From Bacteroidota bacterium (GTDB taxonomy: Bacteria; Bacteroidota; Bacteroidia; Chitinophagales; Chitinophagaceae): a DNA stretch of 23,098 nucleotides. The notes under the pieces are model-generated. The model had not been told where the DNA came from. It was given only the letters and a program-made list of their open reading frames with translations, and did no database searches. The stretch lies in the NCBI GenBank assembly GCA_023423835.1, contig JAFAEW010000022.1:1-23098 (forward strand), read 5' to 3'. Below, piece after piece: positions 1-7,498 of the stretch (the first letter of the stretch is position 1; each line of letters begins with the position of its first letter). The position numbers were made by a program, and so were the translations under genes.

Positions 1-546
1 ATTAATAGCATATTTTACCCCCGCTCCAAAAGGAATAGCCACCTGCGTTAATTTATAAGGCGTGCGATCGGGAAATTCGGGAAGGCCCTGCCCCTCGGTG
101 TTGAGCGGCTGAAGATAAATCTTCTCATTATTTTGATCCACTGTATAGGGATTCATTCGAAAAGCCGCAATTCCTGCAAATCCGTAGGGTGTGATCTTGT
201 GATCGGGAAACCGGAAAAGACTGGCCTCAAAAAGAATGTTTGCTTCTGTAATCGGGCTGCTGAAATCAAGATTGCGTGAAATTCTTCCCTGCGAATTGCT
301 TTTCGCATCGGAGGCTCCAACTTTTCCCGCAATAATATTGTAGCTTACTGAAAACCGGTCTAAAAAACTATAACCGATTCCAAGGCCGAATGCGGGTTGG
401 GATTGGTTTAAGGTAAATGACTTGCCCTGAAGGTCGCCGTCATAATTCATGAATCCTGCATAGGCAGAAATATTCAACTGCGAGAAAACGGAGGGGGCTG
501 ATAAAATCAAAATGGTAAACATCACTAGTCGTCTCATAAAAAGCAT
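1..546 (-). CDS. Outer-membrane beta-barrel protein, DUF6089-like (5' part only, runs off left edge)
   Basis: The reverse strand is open from an ATG at 546 to the window edge, giving 182 visible codons. A second in-frame ATG at 537 gives a more typical signal peptide (MRRLVMFTILILSAPSVFSQ, cleaved before Gln) and may be the true start. After the signal come short alternating hydrophobic and polar segments with many Tyr, Phe and Gly residues, as in small beta-barrels: ISAYAGFMNYDGDL, FGLGIGYSFLDRFSVSYN and ITPYGFAGIAAFRMNP. The phrases LQPLNTEGQG and IPFGAGVKYAIN near the visible end resemble the DUF6089 family of Bacteroidota outer-membrane proteins; this match is from memory of the family. 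No enzymatic role is known for that family. The gene is divergent from the thiolase. The C-terminal strands lie outside the window, so length and completeness cannot be judged. Confidence 0.7.
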   Translation of the reverse strand, partial: MLFMRRLVMFTILILSAPSVFSQLNISAYAGFMNYDGDLQGKSFTLNQSQPAFGLGIGYSFLDRFSVSYNIIAGKVGASDAKSNSQGRISRNLDFSSPITEANILFEASLFRFPDHKITPYGFAGIAAFRMNPYTVDQNNEKIYLQPLNTEGQGLPEFPDRTPYKLTQVAIPFGAGVKYAIN

Positions 547-579
547 AAATCCACAATAATTTTCACGATAAATCAATAA

Positions 580-603
580 AAAAATCCAAGATAGAGGATT
601 TTT
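580..603. promoter_or_regulatory. Perfect 8-bp inverted repeat in the divergent intergenic region
   Basis: AAAAATCC at 580-587 is the exact reverse complement of GGATTTTT at 596-603, with the 8-nt loop aagataga between them. The element lies between the divergent start of the DUF6089-like gene and the thiolase start at 691. A-runs and T-runs at the arms make it look like a small bidirectional terminator, but its position between divergent starts suits an operator or a leader hairpin better. Function is unproven. Confidence 0.35.
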
Positions 604-690
604 ACTTCTTAAGGCGTTTTTAATTTCCTGTGGGTGCAATCGGGGGATCGCGAGGGAATTTTTAGCCATAACTTATTACCTTGCGCACTT

Positions 691-1899
691 ATGCAACAGA
701 TGGAAACAGCTTTTATTATTGATAGTATCAGAACACCGGTTGGAAAATTCGGTGGCAAACTCAGTGGCATCCGCCCCGACGACTTGCTTGCCCTGGTTAT
801 AAGAAAATTGCTTGAACGAAACCAGACCGTTGATCCGCTAAGGATTGAAGACATTATTGCGGGCGATGCAAACCAGGCGGGAGAAGATAATCGAAACGTG
901 GCGAGAATGGCCGCCCTGCTGGCCGGACTACCCGAAACCGTGGCCGGAAATACCGTTAACCGTCTTTGCGCAAGCGGATTACAGGCCATTATGGATGCGG
1001 CAAGGGCGGTGAAATGTGGTGACGGCTCAGTTTACATTGCCGCAGGTGTGGAAAGTATGACGAGGGCGCCTTTCGTTATGCCTAAAAGCAGTTCGGCCTG
1101 GAGCAGGCAGAATGAAGTTTATGATACTACCATTGGATGGCGGTTTCCTAATCCGCGCTTGTCTGAGAAATACTATCCCTTTTCAATGGGTGAAACAGCC
1201 GAAAATGTTGCCCTTAAATGGGAGATAAGCCGGGAAGAACAGGATGCCTTCGCAATGGAATCGCAGGAAAAATACTTCCATGCCCTGAAGGAAGGAAAGT
1301 GGAAGGATGAAATAATTCCGGTGCAGATCATGGAAAATAAAACGGCAGCTGTATTTGACGAAGATGAACATCCGCGCCATACTTCGCTTGAAAAATTAGC
1401 TTCACTAAAGCCGGCTTTTTCCAAAACCGGAACGGTAACCGCCGGAAATTCCAGTGGCATCAATGATGGAGCAGGTGCGGTACTGATGGCAAATGAGAAA
1501 GCCGTTCAGGAATTTCAATTAAAGCCTGTGGCTAAAGTTTTGTCAATGGCTGTGGCCGGTGTTGATCCCGCAATTATGGGGATAGGGCCGGTTCCCGCCA
1601 CGCGAAAGGCGTTAGCAAGAGCCGGATTAACCCTCGATCAGATTGGATTGGTGGAACTAAATGAAGCCTTTGCGTCACAATCGATCGCCTGCATCCGGGA
1701 ATTAGGATTAGATAAAGATATCGTAAATGTAAATGGCGGCTCCATTGCCATTGGTCATCCGCTCGGTTGCAGCGGCATTAGAATCTCCACCACGTTATTA
1801 CACGAAATGGAAAGACGGAAAGTGAAGTATGGCCTCGCCACTATGTGTGTGGGCGTGGGCCAGGGAGCAGCGGTTATTTATGAGCGGATAGATGACTGA
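691..1899 (+). CDS. Thiolase, 3-oxoadipyl-CoA / acetyl-CoA C-acyltransferase type
   Basis: A 402-residue thiolase, the usual length for the family, catalysing CoA-dependent cleavage of a 3-oxoacyl-CoA (or the reverse condensation) in the cytoplasm. The full catalytic set is visible: nucleophilic Cys93 in NRLCASG, His356 in GGSIAIGHPLGCSG and Cys386 in TMCVGVGQGAA, plus the thiolase signature NEAFASQ. The N-terminal stretch ANQAGEDNRNVARMAALLAG and the later DTTIGWRF resemble PcaF/PaaJ 3-oxoadipyl-CoA thiolases more than AtoB, but no phenylacetate or adipate genes are adjacent, so the substrate is open; a general fatty-acid role is possible. The reading frame stays open back to 634, but the family begins at METAFIIDSIRTPVGKFGG, so the ATG at 691 (or 700) is preferred. 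The gene stands alone, divergent from the DUF6089-like gene and convergent with the lipoprotein. A weak -7-like sequence (TTACCTTGC) lies just before the start. Confidence 0.93.
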   Translation: MQQMETAFIIDSIRTPVGKFGGKLSGIRPDDLLALVIRKLLERNQTVDPLRIEDIIAGDANQAGEDNRNVARMAALLAGLPETVAGNTVNRLCASGLQAIMDAARAVKCGDGSVYIAAGVESMTRAPFVMPKSSSAWSRQNEVYDTTIGWRFPNPRLSEKYYPFSMGETAENVALKWEISREEQDAFAMESQEKYFHALKEGKWKDEIIPVQIMENKTAAVFDEDEHPRHTSLEKLASLKPAFSKTGTVTAGNSSGINDGAGAVLMANEKAVQEFQLKPVAKVLSMAVAGVDPAIMGIGPVPATRKALARAGLTLDQIGLVELNEAFASQSIACIRELGLDKDIVNVNGGSIAIGHPLGCSGIRISTTLLHEMERRKVKYGLATMCVGVGQGAAVIYERIDD

Positions 1900-1938
1900 T
1901 CGTGAAGGCGCATTTCCCTTTAAACTCAACACTTCGTT

Positions 1939-2361
1939 CTATTCATAGTAGGTTTTATCGAGATAAAACAAACCATCCTCTTTTTTCCAATACCAGAATT
2001 TCTTTTTGTAAACCGCGTAGGTTCCCCGGCTCGTTTTTTTTGAATACAGATCCGGAACATAAATAATCTTTGGTGGAACCGTCTTGTAACGCGCCTTCAG
2101 ATTTGCAATCTCTTTTGGCGTAAACGACCGTGCAATTGAAGAGTAGTCGGGATTTAATCCAGCCGAGACCGGCAATTTACTTTTTGGAGTTAAAACGTTG
2201 CCATATCCGTCAACCACTATCATCGCTGCCGGTAAGGGCGCCGGTGCCGGAGCAGGAGCTTCCTGCACTTCGGGTTCGGTTTTCTCAGGAATGGTTTTTC
2301 GATGACAGCCGGTGACAATTGCAGTCGTAAGTGCAAGGAACAGCAGGAATCTATTTTTCAT
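1939..2361 (-). CDS. Small lipoprotein of unknown function with Pro/Ala-rich linker
   Basis: A 140-residue protein with a lipoprotein signal: a charged start (MKNR), a hydrophobic stretch and the lipobox VTGC with lipidated Cys19. Next comes a flexible linker of repeated Ala-Pro (EAPAPAPAPLPA, about residues 34-45). The remaining domain of about 95 residues ends in a Tyr/Lys/Trp-rich stretch, KKKFWYWKKEDGLFYLDKTYYE split around KED. I do not recognise the family. It begins 30 bp downstream of hisS on the same strand and may be cotranscribed. However, TCGGTTTG (complement of 2370-2377), one mismatch from the TAnnTTTG -7 box, lies just before its ATG and could give it its own promoter. It converges on the thiolase across only 39 bp, and no clear terminator is visible there. 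It is expected to sit at the periplasmic face of a membrane. Confidence 0.78.
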   Translation of the reverse strand: MKNRFLLFLALTTAIVTGCHRKTIPEKTEPEVQEAPAPAPAPLPAAMIVVDGYGNVLTPKSKLPVSAGLNPDYSSIARSFTPKEIANLKARYKTVPPKIIYVPDLYSKKTSRGTYAVYKKKFWYWKKEDGLFYLDKTYYE

Positions 2362-2391
2362 GAAAACTACAAACCGAATTTTATGCCATAA

Positions 2392-3765
2392 TCATTCGCC
2401 TTCAAACGAAAAATTTTCGATTTCCCCAAATGGCACTTTCGATTGCTGCCCGGTTTTGAGATTTTTTATTATCACAGCCTTTTCCTCAATTTCTTTCGAT
2501 CCTGTGATCACTACATAAGGAATCTGCTTTTTATCGGCATACCGGAATTGCTTATCCATTTTCGATTTATCGTGATAGATTTCGGCTGAAACGCCTTTGT
2601 TTCTCAGCCGGTGCATAAGCCGGTAGGCAGTCCTTGCTTCTTCATTTCCCAGGTTTACAAAAAGCACATCAGCGTTTTGTTGCAAGTCCGAAGGAAAAAG
2701 ATTCAATTCCTCCATCACATCATATATCCGGTCAACCCCAAAGCTGATGCCCACTCCCGGAATACCCGGAACACCGAACAGGCCGGTTAGATCATCGTAC
2801 CGGCCGCCGCCTCCGATACTTCCCATCCGGACATCATTTGCCGTTACTTCGAATATACAACCGGTGTAATAGTTAAGACCTCTGGCCAGTGTAAAATCGA
2901 GGGCGAGCGATTTCTCCACACCCGTTCCCTCAAAAAATGACAGGATGTATTCAATCGATTCGATTCCCGGGGTTGCAGCAAAACTGCCTTCCAGCAAATG
3001 TTTGATCTGCTGCAGCTTCTCGGCGGTTGTTCCGCTGATGGAAAGGTAGGACTCTATGATTGAGATCGTTTCATCAGACATTCCCTTTCCCGCCAGTTCC
3101 TCTTTTACTTTGTCCACACCAATCTTATCAATCTTGTCTATTGAAACGGTAATATCCATCATTCTGTCAGGCTGTCCGCATTTTTCCGCCAGTGCCAGCA
3201 ATATCTTACGGTGATTGAATTTGATGGTTACCGGCACCTTCAGTCTTTCGAAAACGTCGGCATAGAGGTTAATGAGGTCCACTTCATTCAACAAGGAATG
3301 GCTGCCTACAATGTCGGCGTCGCACTGATAAAACTCACGATATCTTCCTCTCTGTGGGCGATCTGCCCTCCAGACCGGCTGCATCTGGTATCTGCGAAAA
3401 GGAAAGTTTATTTTTCCGTGGTTCATTGCAACATATCTGGCAAAGGGAATGGTAAGATCATATCGCAATGCCCGCTCGGTAATCATCTTCCTGTCTCTGC
3501 CTTCAAGCACCTGTTCAAACTCCACTCTTGCGGTCTCCTGCTTTGAAGGATGCGACAATCCGTTATTTAGTATTTTGAAAATAAGCTTATCACCCTCCTC
3601 GCCATATTTTCCCATAAGCGTTTCGAGATTTTCCATAGCCGGCGTTTCAAGCGGCTCAAAAGCGTACAATCTGAAAACAGAACGGATTGTATTAAAAATG
3701 TAATCTCTCTTGTTTACGGTTTCCGAGCTGAAATCTCTTGTACCCTGTGGAATGGAAGGCGTCAT
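2392..3765 (-). CDS. hisS: Histidyl-tRNA synthetase
   Basis: A class II aminoacyl-tRNA synthetase of 457 residues that charges tRNA-His. HisRS marks are clear: the N-terminal IPQGTRDF, motif 2 near residues 133-150 (RADRPQRGRYREF), RYDLTIPFARYV near 101-112, the histidine-binding motif LARGLNYYTG, and motif 3 GSIGGGGRYDDL followed by GVGISFGVDR. The last roughly 100 residues form the alpha/beta anticodon-binding domain (DVLFVNLG, YAEIYHD-like region, QFRYADKKQIPYVVITG). The frame stays open 56 codons further upstream to 3933, but those codons are not HisRS-like, and a consensus -7 box (complement of 3790-3797) lies inside that extension; the start is therefore ATG 3765. It is divergent from the small membrane protein gene and probably the first gene of a two-gene unit with the downstream lipoprotein. 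Confidence 0.97.
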   Translation of the reverse strand: MTPSIPQGTRDFSSETVNKRDYIFNTIRSVFRLYAFEPLETPAMENLETLMGKYGEEGDKLIFKILNNGLSHPSKQETARVEFEQVLEGRDRKMITERALRYDLTIPFARYVAMNHGKINFPFRRYQMQPVWRADRPQRGRYREFYQCDADIVGSHSLLNEVDLINLYADVFERLKVPVTIKFNHRKILLALAEKCGQPDRMMDITVSIDKIDKIGVDKVKEELAGKGMSDETISIIESYLSISGTTAEKLQQIKHLLEGSFAATPGIESIEYILSFFEGTGVEKSLALDFTLARGLNYYTGCIFEVTANDVRMGSIGGGGRYDDLTGLFGVPGIPGVGISFGVDRIYDVMEELNLFPSDLQQNADVLFVNLGNEEARTAYRLMHRLRNKGVSAEIYHDKSKMDKQFRYADKKQIPYVVITGSKEIEEKAVIIKNLKTGQQSKVPFGEIENFSFEGE

Positions 3766-3789
3766 TATGATGAATTTTTCTAAAAGTGG

Positions 3790-3797
3790 CAAAGATA
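3790..3797 (-). promoter_or_regulatory. Bacteroidota -7 box (TATCTTTG) for hisS
   Basis: On the reverse strand this reads TATCTTTG, an exact match to the Bacteroidota TAnnTTTG -7 element, 24 bp before the hisS ATG at 3765. No good -33 TTG is seen at the usual spacing, so the call rests on the -7 box and its position. It supports the short hisS start. Confidence 0.5.
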
Positions 3798-4002
3798 ATT
3801 TTTTAGGAGCAGGTGAAGGAAATATTGCAGACCGAAAAACCAAAGCAAGCCCGCTTTTGTAATTATTTGTTACGATTGAGTTTGTCTTATGGATTTCGGA
3901 CCGGATACGCGTCTTATATAGATTAGGGTTCAAATTTGTTTTAAAACAGGGGCGCAGGAATAATTTTACCGTTTAAATTAATTAATAAGCAGGAAAATTA
4001 TT

Positions 4003-4009
4003 TATATTG
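4003..4009 (+). promoter_or_regulatory. Probable -7 box (TATATTG) for the small membrane protein cluster
   Basis: TATATTG followed by C resembles TAnnTTTG with one T missing. It is 21 bp before the ATG at 4031. The TTG inside it could be mistaken for an upstream start codon at 4007. No -33 TTG is obvious. Confidence 0.3.
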
Positions 4010-4030
4010 CCGCTCCCATTGATTTCAAAA

Positions 4031-4264
4031 ATGGAAAACAGTTACAGAGAGAGGCGGAATAAAAGCGTAGATCTGATGCGTACCATCTATAATATTGCCA
4101 TCGGCATTATTATTCTTGGAATGGGCATCGCGATCTTTTTTAATGAGCAGCTGGGATTAAATCTGACCCAGAAGTTTGATGGGCCGCTGATCTATCTGTT
4201 TGGCGGTGCATGCTTGTTGTATGGCGGTTTTAGATTATTCAGGGGATTAAAGAAAGATAATTAA
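4031..4264 (+). CDS. Small two-helix inner-membrane protein of unknown function
   Basis: A 77-residue protein starting MENSYRERRNKSVDLMR, with two predicted membrane helices: about residues 17-36 (IYNIAIGIIILGMGIAIFF) and 52-67 (LIYLFGGACLLYGGF). It ends in a basic tail, RLFRGLKKDN. The charged ends suggest both termini face the cytoplasm. An in-frame TTG at 4007 would add eight residues but overlaps the likely promoter box, so ATG 4031 is chosen. Its stop codon overlaps the start of the PstS-like gene (TAATG), implying translational coupling. I recall similar small proteins sitting between exbB/exbD/tonB genes and a PstS-like/TPR pair in other Bacteroidota; if so, this is a conserved partner of that envelope module. 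No enzymatic motif is present, and function is unknown. Confidence 0.72.
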   Translation: MENSYRERRNKSVDLMRTIYNIAIGIIILGMGIAIFFNEQLGLNLTQKFDGPLIYLFGGACLLYGGFRLFRGLKKDN

Positions 4265-5196
4265 TGGGAAGGATCAGCAATCGTTTCTTTTTCGCAGGCG
4301 CAATCATTGGACTCCTTTTTTTTGCGGGATGCAACAGTAACAATGCGTCGCCGGCAATTGACTACGGTACACCAAAATCGGGAATGATTCACATTAGTGT
4401 GGATGAAAGTTTTGAGCCGGTAATTAAGGAACAGATAAAAGTTTATCAATCCTCATTTCCCGATGCTCATATCATTGCCACTTACAAGTCAGAGGCAGAT
4501 TGTTTCCGCGATCTCGATAATGACAGTATCCGGCTGATCATCGTGGCAAAGGGTTTAACACCTGATCAAAGCAAACATTTTGATGAAAGGCTTTCCTTCA
4601 AACCGCAGTTCGATATCGTGGCTTTCGATGCAGTGAGCGTTATTATCAACAAAAATGAAAACGATTCCATATTTACTATGGAACGGTTGAGAAATATTCT
4701 CGAAGGGAAGGATCAGTCGGTGAGAGCGGTGGTGGACGGATCTAATGCTACCAGCACCGTGCGGTATTTGCAGGATTCAGTATTGAAAGGCGGAAGCTTC
4801 GGATCAAATGTTATGGCAGCCGAAGGTGGCAGCAGGGGTGTAATTGATTACATTTCAAACAATGAAAATGCAATCGGATTTGTGGGTTCCAGTTGGGTGG
4901 TAAATGAAGACGATCCGGAAGTGGTGGCTTACCAGAAAAAAATAAAATTTGCACTTTTGCAGTGCAAAGAGAACTGTGATGACGCAACTTTCGCAAAACC
5001 TTCACAGGCCACCATCAGCTATAACCAGTATCCTTTGGTACGTCCTTTGTATTACGTGCTGAAAGAAAATCTGACCGGACTTGGAAGCGGTTTTACCAAC
5101 TTCCTGAGCCTGGAAAGAGGGCAGCTGATATTCAACAGAAGTTATCTTGTACCCGCAAAAATTTATTTTGGTACCCGAAAAAGTCTTATTCACTAA
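4264..5196 (+). CDS. PstS-like substrate-binding lipoprotein
   Basis: A 310-residue periplasmic binding-protein-like lipoprotein. The signal ends in the lipobox FAGC with lipidated Cys23. The fold resembles phosphate-binding PstS proteins: MIHISVDESFEPVIKEQI at the first strand and helix, SVIINKNENDSIFTMERLRNIL in the hinge region, and VDGSNATSTVRYLQDSVLKG corresponding to the PstS anion-binding Ser/Thr loop. The end (YYVLKENLTGLGSGFTNFLSLERGQLIF) is also typical of PstS. No pstCAB transporter genes are nearby, so it may serve as a sensor or scaffold, or bind another ligand, rather than feed an ABC importer. Its ATG overlaps the stop of the upstream membrane-protein gene, and the TPR gene follows after 19 bp; the three are almost certainly cotranscribed. 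Phosphate binding is inferred from the family and has not been shown. Confidence 0.85.
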   Translation: MGRISNRFFFAGAIIGLLFFAGCNSNNASPAIDYGTPKSGMIHISVDESFEPVIKEQIKVYQSSFPDAHIIATYKSEADCFRDLDNDSIRLIIVAKGLTPDQSKHFDERLSFKPQFDIVAFDAVSVIINKNENDSIFTMERLRNILEGKDQSVRAVVDGSNATSTVRYLQDSVLKGGSFGSNVMAAEGGSRGVIDYISNNENAIGFVGSSWVVNEDDPEVVAYQKKIKFALLQCKENCDDATFAKPSQATISYNQYPLVRPLYYVLKENLTGLGSGFTNFLSLERGQLIFNRSYLVPAKIYFGTRKSLIH

Positions 5197-5215
5197 AAGC
5201 ACATATTGATAAAAA

Positions 5216-6928
5216 ATGAAGAAAATGAAGAAAACAGTTTTAACACTACTCATCGTAGCCTTTGCAACTTCTTTTTCAATGGCGCAGTCTGTTGAAGATG
5301 GGATTAAATTTCTGTACTACGAGCGGAATCAAAGTGCATTGGAAACTATGCAGAAGGTAGTGAATAAAAATCCTAAAGATGCCAGGGCGCTCTATTGGTT
5401 AGGACAGGTTTATTTAAACATGTACAGCACCTCAAGCAGTAAGGAAGACCTTCAAAAGGCGCAGGATGTTTATCAAAAAGCGCTGAATGATGGGATCAAC
5501 GACCCCTGGATCTGGGTGGGAACCGGACATGTGGAATTACTTGAAAATGCCGACAAAAATGCAGCCCGGCAGAAATTTGAACAGGCAATTACCGCTACAA
5601 CAGGAAAAGGAAGAAGAGGAAAGGAAGATCCGGACATCCTTAATGCCGTAGGACGTGCAAATGCTGATGGAAGCAGCAAACAGGGCGATCCTCTTTATGG
5701 CATTGAAGTGTTGAAGAGGGCTGCTGCATTGGATACAAAAAATCCCGACATCATGATCAATATGGGAATTTGTTATCTGAAACTGGGAACAGACAAAGGT
5801 GGTGAAGCGGTTCAGGCATTCCAGGAAGCAATTGCCCGCGATCCAAATTACGCAAAAGCATACTACAGAATCGGACGTGTATACGAAAGTCAGAATAACC
5901 AGCAATATATGAACGAGTGGTTTGGAAAAGCGATTGCGGCTGATCCTAACTATGCGCCGGTTTATCTTGCATATTTCGATTACTACAAGGAAAGAGACGT
6001 GAATGCAGCAAAGGAATATCTTGATAAATACGTTGCCAATGCAGACCAGGATTGCAGCACCGAATACTTCGTTGCCGATTATCTTTACCGCGCAGCAAAA
6101 TACCAGGAATCAATTGCTCAATTGCAGAAAATGCAAAACGGAAAGTGTTCTGATTATGTGCGTATCAATATTCTGTATGCCTATAATTACAACAGAATGG
6201 GTGATTCGGTACTTGCAAAGCAATACGCTTCTACCTTCCTCGCTCAGGCAGATACCAACAAGATCGTGCCTTCTGATTACGTGATAGCAGGTACGGTTTA
6301 CAGCAAATTCGGAGAGGCAGACAGTGCGGCCAATCTTTATCAGATGGCGTTGCAAAAAGATACAGTTGCGAAGAATAAGACAATGTATCTCGATAGTATT
6401 GCTGCTATGTACAAACGCGCAAATATGCCACAGGAAAGGCTTGAATGGGTAAAGAAAAGCTACCAGGCAAATCCTAATCCTACAAACCGCGATATCTTTG
6501 ATCTCGGAGAAGCTGCCTTCAATGCCGACAGCTTGAACCTGGCAGACAGCATGTTTACCATGTACAAAAACAAATATCCTGATCAGGCATTCGGATACTA
6601 TTGGTCAGTAAAAGTTGCTCAAAAAGAAGATTCTACTAATGCAGCTGCGGTAACGCCTATCAACGAATACATCAACTTTTTGATGAAAGATTCGGCTACC
6701 AACAGCCAGTTGATCGGATATTACCATGCCATCCTCGGAGGTTATTATGCCAATACAGCGCAGGATATTGACAGCTCACTGATGGAGTTTGAAAAAGCAG
6801 TGCAATTTGATCCTGCCAATCAGCAGTACGGCCAGTATCTCGACATGCTGAGAAAAGCGAAGGACAAAGCAAAATCGTCTTCAAAAAGTCCAGCCAACAG
6901 GAATGAGTCAGATAAATCAAAGAAATAA
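5216..6928 (+). CDS. Secreted tetratricopeptide-repeat protein
   Basis: A 570-residue protein with an N-terminal signal peptide (MKKMKKTVLTLLIVAFATSF, then SMAQ, cleavage after about residue 24); a second Met at residue 4 is an alternative start. The body is made of helical TPR-type repeats, clearest at residues 55-70 (ARALYWLGQVYLNMY), 178-190 (DIMINMGICYLKL) and 213-224 (AKAYYRIGRVYE). Several units carry the DPNYA turn. The end is a low-complexity Lys/Ser tail (residues about 545-570). TPR proteins are protein-protein interaction scaffolds, so no reaction is expected; it probably acts in the periplasm or at the outer membrane. It is the third gene of the cluster with the small membrane protein and PstS-like lipoprotein, and a strong terminator follows. 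The partner is not identifiable from sequence. Confidence 0.85.
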   Translation: MKKMKKTVLTLLIVAFATSFSMAQSVEDGIKFLYYERNQSALETMQKVVNKNPKDARALYWLGQVYLNMYSTSSSKEDLQKAQDVYQKALNDGINDPWIWVGTGHVELLENADKNAARQKFEQAITATTGKGRRGKEDPDILNAVGRANADGSSKQGDPLYGIEVLKRAAALDTKNPDIMINMGICYLKLGTDKGGEAVQAFQEAIARDPNYAKAYYRIGRVYESQNNQQYMNEWFGKAIAADPNYAPVYLAYFDYYKERDVNAAKEYLDKYVANADQDCSTEYFVADYLYRAAKYQESIAQLQKMQNGKCSDYVRINILYAYNYNRMGDSVLAKQYASTFLAQADTNKIVPSDYVIAGTVYSKFGEADSAANLYQMALQKDTVAKNKTMYLDSIAAMYKRANMPQERLEWVKKSYQANPNPTNRDIFDLGEAAFNADSLNLADSMFTMYKNKYPDQAFGYYWSVKVAQKEDSTNAAAVTPINEYINFLMKDSATNSQLIGYYHAILGGYYANTAQDIDSSLMEFEKAVQFDPANQQYGQYLDMLRKAKDKAKSSSKSPANRNESDKSKK

Positions 6929-6948
6929 ATAGTTTTGTTTAAATCTTC

Positions 6949-6982
6949 AAAAAGGTGCTTCAAAAAGAAGTGCCTTTTTTTT
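6949..6982 (+). terminator. Intrinsic terminator after the TPR gene
   Basis: The stem GGTGCTTC (6954-6961) pairs with GAAGTGCC (6967-6974) around an aaaaa loop; two of the eight pairs are G-U wobbles. An A-run before the stem and eight Ts after it (6975-6982) extend the pairing and give the U tract. It lies 20 bp after the TPR stop and separates that cluster from the nuo operon. Confidence 0.82.
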
Positions 6983-7062
6983 ATCGCATGATTTTCTTCC
7001 CATACATATGTCTGTTAATAAATATAATAGTAAACTCTCTTTTAATATTAAGATTGTAATCT

Positions 7063-7070
7063 TATTTTTG
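7063..7070 (+). promoter_or_regulatory. nuoAp: Promoter -7 box (TATTTTTG) of the nuo operon
   Basis: TATTTTTG is an exact TAnnTTTG -7 element, 17 bp before the nuoA ATG. At 19-bp spacing upstream there is only TTT (7041-7043) where the -33 TTG is expected. It lies between the terminator of the preceding cluster and nuoA, so it is the natural promoter for the whole operon. The resulting leader would be only about 10 nt. Confidence 0.6.
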
Positions 7071-7087
7071 CGTTCAATCTATCAGTT

Positions 7088-7489
7088 ATGCAATTACTCA
7101 ATATCCTTTTAGATGTAGCACCTGGCGGAACTTCTTACGATTATCTACCGATAATTATTCAGATATTATTTGCGGCAGGCTTTGTGGCTACGATGATGGG
7201 ACTAACACACCTGATGGGTCCTAAAAGAAGAACAAGCGATAAACTTGAAAATTTCACCAGCGGTATCGAAAGTCACGGTAATGCCCGACAGCCGATTGCC
7301 ATCAAATATTTTCTCGTCGCGATCTTATTTGTGGTGTTTGATGTTGAGATCATTTTTTTCTATCCGTATGCTGTAAATTTTAAATCGCTGGGTTGGTTTG
7401 GATTCATTGAGATCCTGTTGTTTGTGGGCCTATTCTTGAGTGGATTTATCTACATCATCAAGAAAAAAGCCCTCGATTGGGAAGATTAG
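7088..7489 (+). CDS. nuoA: NADH-quinone oxidoreductase subunit A
   Basis: A 133-residue membrane-arm subunit of complex I (ND3 homologue) with three transmembrane helices, near residues 19-41, 72-95 and 101-124. The second helix carries the conserved FDVE acidic pair (Asp85, Glu87) inside KYFLVAILFVVFDVEIIFFYP. The end KKKALDWED is also typical. The loop between helices 1 and 2, which contacts the quinone site, reads NFTSGIE where the family usually has (Y/F)ECG; both the Glu and the Cys are replaced (Thr57, Ser58). It is the first gene of the nuo operon, 17 bp from a consensus -7 box. A hairpin follows it, before nuoB. Confidence 0.96.
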   Translation: MQLLNILLDVAPGGTSYDYLPIIIQILFAAGFVATMMGLTHLMGPKRRTSDKLENFTSGIESHGNARQPIAIKYFLVAILFVVFDVEIIFFYPYAVNFKSLGWFGFIEILLFVGLFLSGFIYIIKKKALDWED

Positions 7490-7498
7490 CATGGTAAT

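Noticed and set aside
634..690. 19-codon N-terminal extension of the thiolase
   Set aside because: The extension is not thiolase-like and overlaps the probable promoter region; family homology begins at METAFIIDSIRTP.
4007..4030. TTG start for the small membrane protein
   Set aside because: The TTG is part of a -7-like box, and ATG 4031 gives a normal charged N-terminus.
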